Assembly: GCA_049115695.1 (NCBI GenBank)
Contig: JAGDZR010000006.1
Coordinates: 310,001 to 374,000, forward strand
DNA: 64,000 nt
Source: JAGDZR01 sp049115695
GTDB lineage: Bacteria; Bacteroidota; Bacteroidia; Cytophagales; Cyclobacteriaceae
Direction of reading: 5' to 3'
Shown here one piece after another: positions 1 to 8,157 of the stretch. Position 1 is the first letter of the stretch. The number at the start of each line of letters is the position of its first letter. The notes below the pieces were generated by a model, which was not told the origin of the DNA, did not search any database, and saw only the letters and a program-made list of their open reading frames with translations. The position numbers and the translations under genes are program-made.

Positions 1-91
1 AGCATGTGAGGCCGAATGCCCAAAGGGTATCAGCCTTACCAATATTGCCAGAATGAACAAAGAGTTTTTAAGCGCAAGCTTGAAAGGATAA
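1..91 (+). CDS. sdhB: Succinate dehydrogenase/fumarate reductase iron-sulfur subunit, C-terminal end
   Basis: Partial gene entering from the left edge; reading starts at base 2 and ends with TAA at 89-91. The 29 visible residues contain CEAECPKGIS followed by a helix ending in NIARMNKEFLSASL. This is the last Cys motif (Cys-Pro-Lys-Gly) and C-terminal helix of the Bacteroidota SdhB/FrdB iron-sulfur subunit, which passes electrons from the flavoprotein to the membrane anchor of complex II. The other Fe-S motifs lie outside the window. A terminator follows 19 bases after the stop, so this is probably the last gene of its sdh operon. Confidence 0.8.
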   Translation, partial: ACEAECPKGISLTNIARMNKEFLSASLKG

Positions 92-109
92 AACATTGAT
101 TAATTCATT

Positions 110-143
110 AAACCCTGATCTAAAAATAAGGTCAGGGTTTTTT
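110..143 (+). terminator. Rho-independent terminator after sdhB
   Basis: An 11-bp stem (110-120 with 130-140, one G-T pair, otherwise complementary) encloses a 9-base loop and runs directly into a T tract at 138-143. It lies just after the sdhB stop and before the next gene on the same strand. Confidence 0.8.
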
Positions 144-222
144 AGTTTTATAGCTGTAGCATAACACAAATTGCAATTGTCTAAATTGTGAATTATTTAA
201 GAATAGTCCCCTAGCGAGTTAT

Positions 223-2922
223 ATGCTCAAGCGAATTTTTTTCATCATTGCAATAGCAGCGCTACTTGGAGCCGGATACTTTGCTTACGACAATTGGTCA
301 AAGAATAGGAATAAGAACCTATGGAGCTTTGTGCCTCAAAATGCGGCATTGGTCTATGAAAGCAATGAAATGGCCAACACAATTGCTTTTCTCAATGAGC
401 AGCCCATTTACAAATCATTGCGCGAAATCAAAGCCATCAACCAGTTGCATGGTCATCTGGATAAGCTAGACAGCATTCTAAACGAAGAGGGTGGTCTCGA
501 CAATTTCCTTAACAACACATCCCTCATCACCAGTGCACATATCTCAGGCAATCAAAGTTTTGATTTTCTTCACCTCGCAGAAATTTCGACCATACAACAG
601 CATACTGTACTGACCCGACTCCAGCAGGGATTTGAGCAACTCGGATTCACCAAGCGAACGAGGAAGTACCTGGAATTCGTGATCACAGAAATGCGAAATG
701 CCGAAGGGGTTTCATACACCTACATATTTCATCGGAACTATTTCATCGGAAGTTTTACTGCCTATCTGGTAGAGGATGCAATTCGAACCTATTCGGATGA
801 ATCAATGCTTTCCTTCAAGAAAACTTTTCCAGAGTTGTCACCGCTGACAAAACTTCAACAAGATCAGGGAGATATCTACCTCAACATGGACCAGTTTGGC
901 AAATTGCTACATGGATTTACCCAGCTGAGAGGACCAATCAACTTTGCTAAGTCGGGCTTTTTGGATGTGCAGGTCAATGAAGGTGCTATTGAGCTCAATG
1001 GATTTACATTGTCCTCAGCTGAAAATAACATACAGCGCCTTGGAGGATCATCTGGTAGCAGTTTTGATATTTCAGAGGTGGTTTCGAACAACACAGCAGT
1101 ATTGGAACACTATGGGTTTGTGAAGGCTGAAGCATGGCAAAGCAACCTGACAAGTAATCAAAAATCAGTACTGGACCCAATCAGGTCTAATTATCTGAGC
1201 GAATTCGACATCAATCTTAACCATATCCTTACGCTGTTGGATGGAGAAGTAGCAATTGCCAAGCAATTTGCTGGGAACAATGAACGAACATTCGTATTTC
1301 TCGAAATGAAAAATGGCAGTGATGCCACGGAGTTTATCAATAGCTGTTTGGATCGGTATTTTCAAGTGACAGCTGATTCGGTATTTCGCGATGAATATCG
1401 CAACCTCATTATCAGCAGTTTTCCTTTCACAGATTTCCTTCCTGCTCTTTTTGGCGATATCGTACCTGAGTTTCAGGATCAATATTTCACCACATATCGC
1501 AATTATTTTGTGTTCAGTAATAGTTTACCTGGCACCAAACAATTGATTGATGATATCCTTGAAGAGAACACCTGGAAAAAGTCTCTCCGTAAAAATAAGT
1601 TCCTCGAGCAAACTAGCCAGGAGTCAGGTTACGGTATTTATGTGAACCTCCCCAACTACTGGCCAAAGCTCATGAGCCTACTCAATGACGAGTGGAAGCC
1701 TATAGCGCGATCAAACGATTTCATTTTCAAGAGTTTTGAAAATATCGCCATTCAATTCAACCCAGTCGATAACAAGTATTTTACCAATATCAATATTCAT
1801 CAGCCTGAAGAATTGCCACTAAATGGCAAGTCCATCACTACGCTTAAGTCCATCCATCTCAGCGCTCCCATCATCCGCAAACCACAATTGGTTAAGAACC
1901 ACAACAATGGCCAATTAGAAATTATGGTACAGGACTCTGTAGGTGATATCTATCTGATCGATCCTGAGTTCAAAGTGTTATGGAGCAAGTCAATTGGAAA
2001 ACCAATACTTGGTAAGGTCCATCAGCTCGATTATTATCGTAATAATAAACTCCAGTATGTATTCATTACTGAAAACGAAATTCACATGCTGGATCGCAAT
2101 GGAGACAACTTACCAGGATACCCAAAAGGAATCAAAGGTGCTGAGCAGTTGGAACACCTTACCCTGATTGATTATAAAGGGGATAAACAATATCGATTGG
2201 CTATATCAGATATCAAGGGAAATATCTATTTGACCGATAAAGAAGGCACTCCGCTAGATGGATGGAATCCAAACAAGCTCGGCAACCCACTGGTTAGTCC
2301 ACCGCGTCATTACCGCATTGGTGGTACAGATGTGATCGCGATGGTACTAGCAAACGGTGAAATCCACCTGCAGAGCAGGAGAGCCAGATCCTATCCCGGT
2401 TTCCCGATAAAACTAGATCAAGACATCACTGGTGATTTCAACATCGATCCGGGAAGTAATTTTGCCAGTACAGTTTTCAGTACCATTTCTGAAAACGGTG
2501 ATTTCCTACAGGTCGATTTTAAAGCCAAGACATTGGCACGCCGACAGTTTTACAAACCAAGTGAATCAGCGTCATTCGAGTTGCTTAACGATGTAGCCGA
2601 AAAATCAATGATCATTTTGCTGAAAGATGAAAACCTGATGCAGATATTGGATGAAAATGAGCAGATCCTGTTCGATAAATCTCAGACTATTAATAAACAG
2701 TTTTTCGCTCAATACTATCAACTCGGAGGAGGTAAAGATTATGTCATTACTGGTGATCGAAATGGACGATTCATCTATCTCTATGATATGGCTGGTAAGC
2801 TCATTACTAGCCGACCATTGGCAGGCAATCAACCTGTAAGCATGATGTATTTTGAGAATCAAAATCAACATCATGCTTATTTGGTCGAGGGCAATGAGCT
2901 GATGTTGATAAGATTACAGTAG
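223..2922 (+). CDS. Membrane-anchored DUF3352-like envelope protein with C-terminal propeller-like repeats
   Basis: An 899-residue protein with an uncleaved signal-anchor (residues 4-22, preceded by Lys/Arg), so the bulk should be periplasmic. Residues about 35-560 resemble DUF3352-type proteins of Bacteroidota (start WSFVPQNAALVYES, then long alpha/beta segments with little sequence signature). Residues about 575-899 carry repeated blade-like strands such as GDIYLIDPEFKVLW, GNIYLTDKEGTPLDGW, GEIHLQS and GRFIYLYD, which suggest a PQQ/WD-like beta-propeller. No catalytic motif was seen. It stands alone between the sdhB terminator and the cytochrome gene. The function is unknown; an envelope scaffold or assembly role is only a guess. 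Confidence 0.6.
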   Translation: MLKRIFFIIAIAALLGAGYFAYDNWSKNRNKNLWSFVPQNAALVYESNEMANTIAFLNEQPIYKSLREIKAINQLHGHLDKLDSILNEEGGLDNFLNNTSLITSAHISGNQSFDFLHLAEISTIQQHTVLTRLQQGFEQLGFTKRTRKYLEFVITEMRNAEGVSYTYIFHRNYFIGSFTAYLVEDAIRTYSDESMLSFKKTFPELSPLTKLQQDQGDIYLNMDQFGKLLHGFTQLRGPINFAKSGFLDVQVNEGAIELNGFTLSSAENNIQRLGGSSGSSFDISEVVSNNTAVLEHYGFVKAEAWQSNLTSNQKSVLDPIRSNYLSEFDINLNHILTLLDGEVAIAKQFAGNNERTFVFLEMKNGSDATEFINSCLDRYFQVTADSVFRDEYRNLIISSFPFTDFLPALFGDIVPEFQDQYFTTYRNYFVFSNSLPGTKQLIDDILEENTWKKSLRKNKFLEQTSQESGYGIYVNLPNYWPKLMSLLNDEWKPIARSNDFIFKSFENIAIQFNPVDNKYFTNINIHQPEELPLNGKSITTLKSIHLSAPIIRKPQLVKNHNNGQLEIMVQDSVGDIYLIDPEFKVLWSKSIGKPILGKVHQLDYYRNNKLQYVFITENEIHMLDRNGDNLPGYPKGIKGAEQLEHLTLIDYKGDKQYRLAISDIKGNIYLTDKEGTPLDGWNPNKLGNPLVSPPRHYRIGGTDVIAMVLANGEIHLQSRRARSYPGFPIKLDQDITGDFNIDPGSNFASTVFSTISENGDFLQVDFKAKTLARRQFYKPSESASFELLNDVAEKSMIILLKDENLMQILDENEQILFDKSQTINKQFFAQYYQLGGGKDYVITGDRNGRFIYLYDMAGKLITSRPLAGNQPVSMMYFENQNQHHAYLVEGNELMLIRLQ

Positions 2923-3124
2923 CTTATAACTGATTCGACCAATTTCTTTAACGCACCAACTCACAAAAAGTACTGCTGCTCGCATTCATCAGGTCTGTTA
3001 AATTCAACAACTTCCAGTCTCATATTTAAAAGTCAATCATCCTAAAGGGCTACAGGGAGCGTATTGACAATGTCTGATGTTTTTCAGTAATTGGAAATTA
3101 TCTGATAACCTAAATCAAATTTTC

Positions 3125-4135
3125 GTGAAAAAGCTATTAAAAATTCTGGGTGGATTTATATCCGCTATTGTTCTAATCATTATTGGAGTTTTGTTCTACT
3201 ACCACCTCCAATGGCCACTAGAGTATCCTGACACGCCATATCCGGATATCACCGCATCTAATGATTCAACGGTTATTGCAGAAGGCGAATATCTATTTCA
3301 TGCAGTTACGCATTGCACTGCCTGTCATTCAGGACCCAATGAAATCTTATTTGCAGATCGTGAAAAAGCACTAGCAATGGTTCCAGCTGGAGGGTACACC
3401 TGGGAAATGGGCCCAATCGGAACTGTCCGCTCAGCAAACATCACTTCGCATGATGAATATGGAATAGGCAAATTGACTGACGCTGAAATCGCACGAACGA
3501 TCAAGTATGGCATCCGTTCTGATCATAAAACGGCTTTTTTCATGGCCGGAGTGGGGCCTATGTCAGATCAGGACCTTACTGCAATAGTCTCTTATCTAAG
3601 AACTTTAGCACCAAACCCAAACCAAGTCGACCCATCTGAGGTCGGATTCCTCGGCAAAACTGTCCTCCAAACTATGATGCTGGGCTATCTAAAACCCAAG
3701 CCGTATGAGACTCCTGAATATACCCCCAGAGGTGAATTATCGATTAAGCGTGGCGAATACCTGGCAAACGGACCTGGGGCTTGTGTCCTGTGTCACAGTG
3801 AAATGGAATTAGCCCCAGCAATAAAATTTGTAGGTCCTAAGCTGTCAGGTAACCCAAAGCCTGATCCTGATCCATACGACTCATCAATGGAACTTGCTTA
3901 TCCAAACCTCACGCCCGACAAAAAGACTGGACACATAGTAGAATGGACAGAAGAAACTTTTATTGCGAGATTCAGGGGTGGTAGGGCAATAAAGAATTCA
4001 CCTATGCCATGGGAAAATTTTCAGAACATGACAGATGAAGATCTTGCCTCGATCTATCGATATCTAATGTCGTTGGAACCCGTCGAAAAAGAAATTGGCC
4101 CATCCTATCGTGAGGTCGGATGGAAAGCTGAGTAG
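3125..4135 (+). CDS. Membrane-anchored di-heme cytochrome c
   Basis: Two c-type heme sites are visible, C64-T-A-C67-H68 and C220-V-L-C223-H224. Each is followed by a cytochrome c fold ending in a Met-containing segment (GPMSDQDLTAIVSYL and PMPWENFQNMTDEDLASIY). An N-terminal transmembrane helix (about residues 7-27) anchors it, so electron transfer occurs in the periplasm. Its repeat structure resembles the cytochrome subunits of gluconate/alcohol dehydrogenases, but no dehydrogenase gene adjoins it. I chose the GTG at 3125 because it gives Met-Lys-Lys directly before the membrane helix. An in-frame ATG at 3077 would add 16 residues. The partner dehydrogenase is unknown; the GMC enzyme at 43.6 kb is one candidate (inference). 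Confidence 0.8.
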   Translation: MKKLLKILGGFISAIVLIIIGVLFYYHLQWPLEYPDTPYPDITASNDSTVIAEGEYLFHAVTHCTACHSGPNEILFADREKALAMVPAGGYTWEMGPIGTVRSANITSHDEYGIGKLTDAEIARTIKYGIRSDHKTAFFMAGVGPMSDQDLTAIVSYLRTLAPNPNQVDPSEVGFLGKTVLQTMMLGYLKPKPYETPEYTPRGELSIKRGEYLANGPGACVLCHSEMELAPAIKFVGPKLSGNPKPDPDPYDSSMELAYPNLTPDKKTGHIVEWTEETFIARFRGGRAIKNSPMPWENFQNMTDEDLASIYRYLMSLEPVEKEIGPSYREVGWKAE

Positions 4136-4188
4136 AATGCCGGCTTAAAAATGAGAAATCACAACAAGCATCTATGAATGTTAGATAG

Positions 4189-4221
4189 ATAAGTGAATTT
4201 GCAAATAGCAAATTCACTTAT
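4189..4221. terminator. Perfect 14-bp inverted repeat between convergent genes
   Basis: Bases 4189-4202 and 4208-4221 are exact reverse complements around a 5-base loop. The hairpin sits between the stop of the cytochrome gene (4135) and the stop of the opposite-strand MATE gene (4229), so it can end transcripts from both sides. It is A/T-rich and lacks a long T tract. Confidence 0.65.
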
Positions 4222-4228
4222 CATGTCA

Positions 4229-5629
4229 TCACACCTCAACCGTCTTCCACTTGCCTCTTCTAAATAAGATGATACAAACTATGGCATGTATTGAGTGGCA
4301 CAAGGCTATGGAAACAAACACTCCATTGGCCGCCCAATTCAAATTGACGGACAGCCAATAAGCCAGCGGTATCTGTAGCAACCAGAAAACAAACAGGTTA
4401 ATGATCATCGGAGTTTTCGTGTCTCCGGCTCCATTGAAGGCCTGACTGATCACCATGCCATAGGCAAAAAACAAATAGCCAAAACAGATGATCTGTAACC
4501 CATTGGTACCAATATCAAGGACCAATGCATTGTTGTCTGCATTGAACAACCCTACTATTGGGCCAGCAAGGATGAGGAAAAACACAGAAATAACACCCAG
4601 GAATACCATTGAAAAGAAAGCCGTTCTCCAAACAGAAGTTTCTGCTCTATCTGGATTCTTGGCACCAAGGTTTTGTCCAACCAGTGTGGCCGCTGCGTTT
4701 GACAGACCCCATGCAGGAAGTATGGTAAACACAATGACCCTAAAGGCTATCTGATAACCCGCGACTGCCTCTGTTCCAAAATTCGCCATTAACCTTACCA
4801 GAAAAATCCAACTGGCTGTCTCAACCAAAAATTGTCCGATTCCTGCTGCAGATATTCTAATAAGTTCCACAACAGTTTTAACTCTAATCACAACATTTTC
4901 AATTGTCATTTTAATAATTGAGCTGCCGTTCAGTAAATGATAAACCTGGTACAAGACGCCAGTCGATCTACCAATAGTAGTGGCAATCGCAGCACCTTCA
5001 ATACCAAAGCCAGGAACAGGACCCAATCCAAAAATCAAAAGCGGATCGAGTATGATGTTTAGACCATTAGCCAACCAAAGTGAACGCATGGCTATTGAGG
5101 CATCACCTGCCCCTCTAAAAATCGCATTGATCAAAAACAATAGTAATATTGAAATATTACCAAGGAACATGATTCGTGTAAATCCTACTCCTTCTTTCAC
5201 GAGTTCTTCTTCGCCACCCATCAGGAGTAATAGCTCCTCTGCGAATATAAATCCCACGACTCCAATGACCAGGCCACATATTGTTGCTAGAAATATGGAT
5301 TGAAAACCCGCACTCGCTGCGCGCTTGTAGTTTTTCTCTCCTACGCGACGAGCAACGACAGCAGTAGTGGCCATTGACAACCCAACTGCTATTGAATACA
5401 CGATCATGAGCATCGATTCCGTCAATCCAACAGTTGCCACCGCATTGACGCTAATTTTTGAGACAAAAAACAGGTCAACAACTGCAAAAACTGATTCAAG
5501 AATCATCTCTGCCACCATCGGTATTGACAGCAATAGTATCGCCCGATTGATGCTACCGGATGTGTATTCCTTCTCGCTCCCTTTGAGCGCTTCTATAATA
5601 AATTGATATATATATTTGATTTTAGCCAT
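4229..5629 (-). CDS. MATE family efflux transporter
   Basis: A 466-residue, very hydrophobic protein with about 12 predicted membrane helices in two related halves, the size and layout of MATE exporters. Typical features are the first helix pattern RAILLLSIPMVAEMILESVF, the glycine-rich AAATLVGQNLGAKNPDRAE segment in the second half, and NAIFRGAGDASIAMRS and SQAFNGAGDTKTPM at matching places in the two halves. MATE proteins export cationic drugs or metabolites in exchange for Na+ or H+ across the inner membrane. Substrate and ion cannot be read from sequence. The gene is transcribed alone, with a possible promoter 125 bases upstream. An unrelated MOP-superfamily flippase is less likely. Confidence 0.9.
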   Translation of the reverse strand: MAKIKYIYQFIIEALKGSEKEYTSGSINRAILLLSIPMVAEMILESVFAVVDLFFVSKISVNAVATVGLTESMLMIVYSIAVGLSMATTAVVARRVGEKNYKRAASAGFQSIFLATICGLVIGVVGFIFAEELLLLMGGEEELVKEGVGFTRIMFLGNISILLLFLINAIFRGAGDASIAMRSLWLANGLNIILDPLLIFGLGPVPGFGIEGAAIATTIGRSTGVLYQVYHLLNGSSIIKMTIENVVIRVKTVVELIRISAAGIGQFLVETASWIFLVRLMANFGTEAVAGYQIAFRVIVFTILPAWGLSNAAATLVGQNLGAKNPDRAETSVWRTAFFSMVFLGVISVFFLILAGPIVGLFNADNNALVLDIGTNGLQIICFGYLFFAYGMVISQAFNGAGDTKTPMIINLFVFWLLQIPLAYWLSVNLNWAANGVFVSIALCHSIHAIVCIILFRRGKWKTVEV

Positions 5630-5694
5630 TAGTAATTTCCGTCTTGTTGATAAAAAATTTGGGCCAGAATTGACCTCAAAAGAGCACTTCCTTA

Positions 5695-5713
5695 GCGGTT
5701 CATTGAGAACCGC
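5695..5713. repeat. 7-bp inverted repeat in the divergent MATE / aldo-keto reductase spacer
   Basis: GCGGTTC (5695-5701) and GAACCGC (5707-5713) pair perfectly around a 5-base loop. It is GC-rich in an AT-rich spacer and would lie in the leader of the MATE transcript. It could be an operator or an mRNA hairpin. Confidence 0.4.
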
Positions 5714-5754
5714 ACTCGATCAGCGATATGGACGGCTAATAGCTTCATAATGCA

Positions 5755-5786
5755 CAAATGTAAGGAAATAATTTTTACACTTGCAA
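5755..5786 (-). promoter_or_regulatory. Possible Bacteroidota-type promoter for the MATE gene
   Basis: On the minus strand TTG (5786-5784) is followed after 21 bases by TACATTTG (5762-5755), fitting the Bacteroidota TTG/TAnnTTTG pattern. It implies a leader of roughly 120 bases that includes the 7-bp hairpin at 5695-5713. Confidence 0.35.
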
Positions 5787-5856
5787 ACACCCGGTGTAAG
5801 CGATCATTGATTATTTGTCATTACTATTGTCAAATCAATTATCAAACAGTGCATAA

Positions 5857-6843
5857 ATGAACTATCGCAGACTGGGCAAAACCAATTGGAATGTATCTGA
5901 AATCTCTTTAGGCACCTGGCAGGTAGGTGGCAAATGGGGCTCGGGATTTGACAATCAAAATGCCGAAAGCATTATCCATGAAGCAATAGATCATGGTGTC
6001 AACTTCATCGACACAGCAGATGTTTACGAGGCTGGATTGAGTGAAGCGGCCGTTGGGCGTGTAGTGAAATCGCGATCAGAAGACATCCTTGTAGCTACCA
6101 AATGTGGTCGACAAATTAACCCACATGTTAATGAAGGATATCAACCTGAAGTTTTGAGGAAATATGTTGAGAACAGCCTAAAGAACAGTGGCCTGGAATG
6201 TCTGGATCTTATTCAATTGCATTGTCCGCCTACTGAGGTTTATTATCGCCCGGAAATTTTTGACCTGTTTGACCGACTGAAAAGTGAAGGAAAAATCAAA
6301 CATCTTGGAATCAGTGTAGAAAAGGTTGAAGAGGCGCTAAAGGGAATTGAATATCCGAATGTCTCCACCGTTCAGATCATTTTTAACCTTTTCAGACAAA
6401 GACCGGCGGAAGTGTTTTTCGAACAAGCTGCAAAAAAGGACATTGGCATCATAGTAAGAGTTCCACTGGCAAGCGGCCTATTGACAGGTAAATTTTCCCA
6501 AAACAGTGTTTTCGAAAAGGACGATCATCGCTTTTTTAACCGCGAAGGAGCACTATTTGATAAAGGCGAGACTTTTGCAGGTGTCCCCTATGAAATAGGC
6601 CTAAAAGCAGTTGATCAAATCAAGGAAATATTTCCTGAAACAGATAATCTTGCACCGATTGCATTGCGATGGATTCTGGATTATCAATCTGTTGGATGTA
6701 TCATACCTGGTGCATCCAACAGTCAACATTTATCGAGTAACCTTGAAGCATCGGTGTTAAGCTCTTTGTCCGAAAAGCAAAGAGATGCGCTCAATGCCAT
6801 TTACAATTCCATGATCAAGGCTCACGTTCACCACCTTTGGTAA
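5857..6843 (+). CDS. Aldo/keto reductase
   Basis: A 328-residue NADPH-dependent (beta/alpha)8-barrel oxidoreductase. The catalytic tetrad is visible: D52 (FIDTADVY), Y57, K82 (VATKCG) and H122 (LIQLHCPP). The C-terminal dinucleotide-binding stretch IIPGASNSQHLSSNLEA is of the usual type. The start (MNYRRLGKTNWNVSEISLGTW) is the standard N-terminus of the family with nothing missing. It acts in the cytoplasm on carbonyl substrates, and the physiological substrate cannot be inferred. The channel-like gene starts 10 bases downstream and the DinB-like gene overlaps that one, so the three probably share a transcript. Confidence 0.93.
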   Translation: MNYRRLGKTNWNVSEISLGTWQVGGKWGSGFDNQNAESIIHEAIDHGVNFIDTADVYEAGLSEAAVGRVVKSRSEDILVATKCGRQINPHVNEGYQPEVLRKYVENSLKNSGLECLDLIQLHCPPTEVYYRPEIFDLFDRLKSEGKIKHLGISVEKVEEALKGIEYPNVSTVQIIFNLFRQRPAEVFFEQAAKKDIGIIVRVPLASGLLTGKFSQNSVFEKDDHRFFNREGALFDKGETFAGVPYEIGLKAVDQIKEIFPETDNLAPIALRWILDYQSVGCIIPGASNSQHLSSNLEASVLSSLSEKQRDALNAIYNSMIKAHVHHLW

Positions 6844-6853
6844 TCACTTAGAT

Positions 6854-7600
6854 ATGCGAATTCCATTTTCACATAAACACATATTCTTTACCAAGCATCT
6901 ACATGGACAGGCACTCACAGCCGCTAAGTTGAGAGATTTCAAGCTGGTCGTCATTGTGCAGCTTTTTATGATGTTTACAGCATTGCTTGTGCCTGACATT
7001 CTCAACTATATCATCCCATCTGTTGCTGTTGTGACGTCTGAAATGATTTTCAATATAGGAATGGGACTTTACGTTTATTCACTCTGGAATATGCTCCGTA
7101 TCTATTCTAAAAGTGAGGAACTCGTCATGTTTCTGTTCATGGTCATCATTGGAATATTTGTGTTGTCAGTGATTGTGATTAACCCCTTTTTCACCATTAT
7201 AGAAGGAGTCAAATTTCAGATTTTCTCTACATTCATCATGGTTGCTCTTATCTCGGTGGAGTCATTTGCCATTTATTTTATGATTCGGGAAATCATTGCA
7301 AAAGACATCCCTATTTCAGAAAAATTATGGGGAGCCGCTTGTATATACTTCATCATTGGTATCACTTTCGGTGGGGTATTTGAGATCCTATGTATTTGGG
7401 ACATTTCTCACCTGCCAATTGATGTTCCATTGAGGGTGCTACATTTTATGAGAAGCATCGACTATAGCTTCCTGGTATTATCCGGTCTTGACAATCCGTA
7501 CGTAAATATTTCCGCGATAGTAAGGCGATTGAGTACCATCGAATCTATCTGGGGCAATCTCTTTATTGTGTTTGTGGTGGGCAGGATGCTTTATAAATAA
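6854..7600 (+). CDS. K+-channel-like integral membrane protein lacking a selectivity filter
   Basis: A 248-residue protein with about six hydrophobic helices (roughly 28-50, 62-82, 90-110, 122-145, 158-180, 230-247). The end resembles two-helix pore proteins of the Ion_trans_2 kind. There is a helix LWGAACIYFIIGITFGG (158-174), a re-entrant segment beginning Y204-S-F, and the post-filter stretch AIVRRLSTIESIWGNLF (221-237), like the ARSLAxLEAxxGQLY of bacterial channels. Where channels have T-x-G-Y-G-D this protein has LVLSGLDNPYVN (207-218), so the filter is absent. Family assignment is by eye. It lies between the aldo/keto reductase (10-base gap) and the DinB gene (1-base stop/start overlap). 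I infer a degenerate or repurposed pore protein, function unknown. Confidence 0.6.
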   Translation: MRIPFSHKHIFFTKHLHGQALTAAKLRDFKLVVIVQLFMMFTALLVPDILNYIIPSVAVVTSEMIFNIGMGLYVYSLWNMLRIYSKSEELVMFLFMVIIGIFVLSVIVINPFFTIIEGVKFQIFSTFIMVALISVESFAIYFMIREIIAKDIPISEKLWGAACIYFIIGITFGGVFEILCIWDISHLPIDVPLRVLHFMRSIDYSFLVLSGLDNPYVNISAIVRRLSTIESIWGNLFIVFVVGRMLYK

Positions 7601-8157
7601 TGGATAGAACATACAATATGGATTGGCGCTCTCAATTAAACCCCATCACAGAGCAGTTTCAGGAAGAATTTTCATCATTAAATGAATCGGAACTCAACTG
7701 GAAGCCAAGTGCAAAAATCTGGAGCATAGCTGAGATTCTTACCCATATCATACAAGTCAATGAATCCTACTATCCATCCTTTCAGCAAATAATCGATGGC
7801 ACCTATAAAGCTCCCTTCACAGGTAAATTCGGATTTCTGGTTAACATGTTTGGGAATGCGATCCTAAAATCGATGCACCCAACACAAAAACGAAAGACCA
7901 AAACCATGCTGATCTGGGAACCCTCAAAAAGTGACGAAGAGAGAGATATTGTTGACCAGTTTGTACAACATCAATCAGCAATGAAAGATTGGATTGTAAA
8001 ATTAGATCCCTACATAGCCTCAACTCTGATTTCATCGCCTGCAAACAGCAACATTGTTTATAAGCTGTCCACTTGCCTGGAAATTATCGTTGCTCATGAA
8101 AAAAGGCATTTTATTCAGGCGTGTGAAGTAAAATTAAAACTACCAAAAATTACTTGA
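7600..8157 (+). CDS. DinB-superfamily protein
   Basis: A 185-residue four-helix-bundle protein of the DinB/YfiT type. The diagnostic segment LNWKPSAKIWSIAEILTHII (about 33-52) carries the first metal-binding His. A C-terminal HEKRHFIQ (about 166-173) supplies two more His, giving the usual three-His site. Such proteins are metal-dependent thiol transferases or hydrolases acting on small substrates, and most are uncharacterised. The start codon shares its A with the stop of the preceding gene (TAATG), implying translational coupling. The 3' end overlaps the opposite-strand DUF1501 gene by 8 bases. Confidence 0.8.
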   Translation: MDRTYNMDWRSQLNPITEQFQEEFSSLNESELNWKPSAKIWSIAEILTHIIQVNESYYPSFQQIIDGTYKAPFTGKFGFLVNMFGNAILKSMHPTQKRKTKTMLIWEPSKSDEERDIVDQFVQHQSAMKDWIVKLDPYIASTLISSPANSNIVYKLSTCLEIIVAHEKRHFIQACEVKLKLPKIT

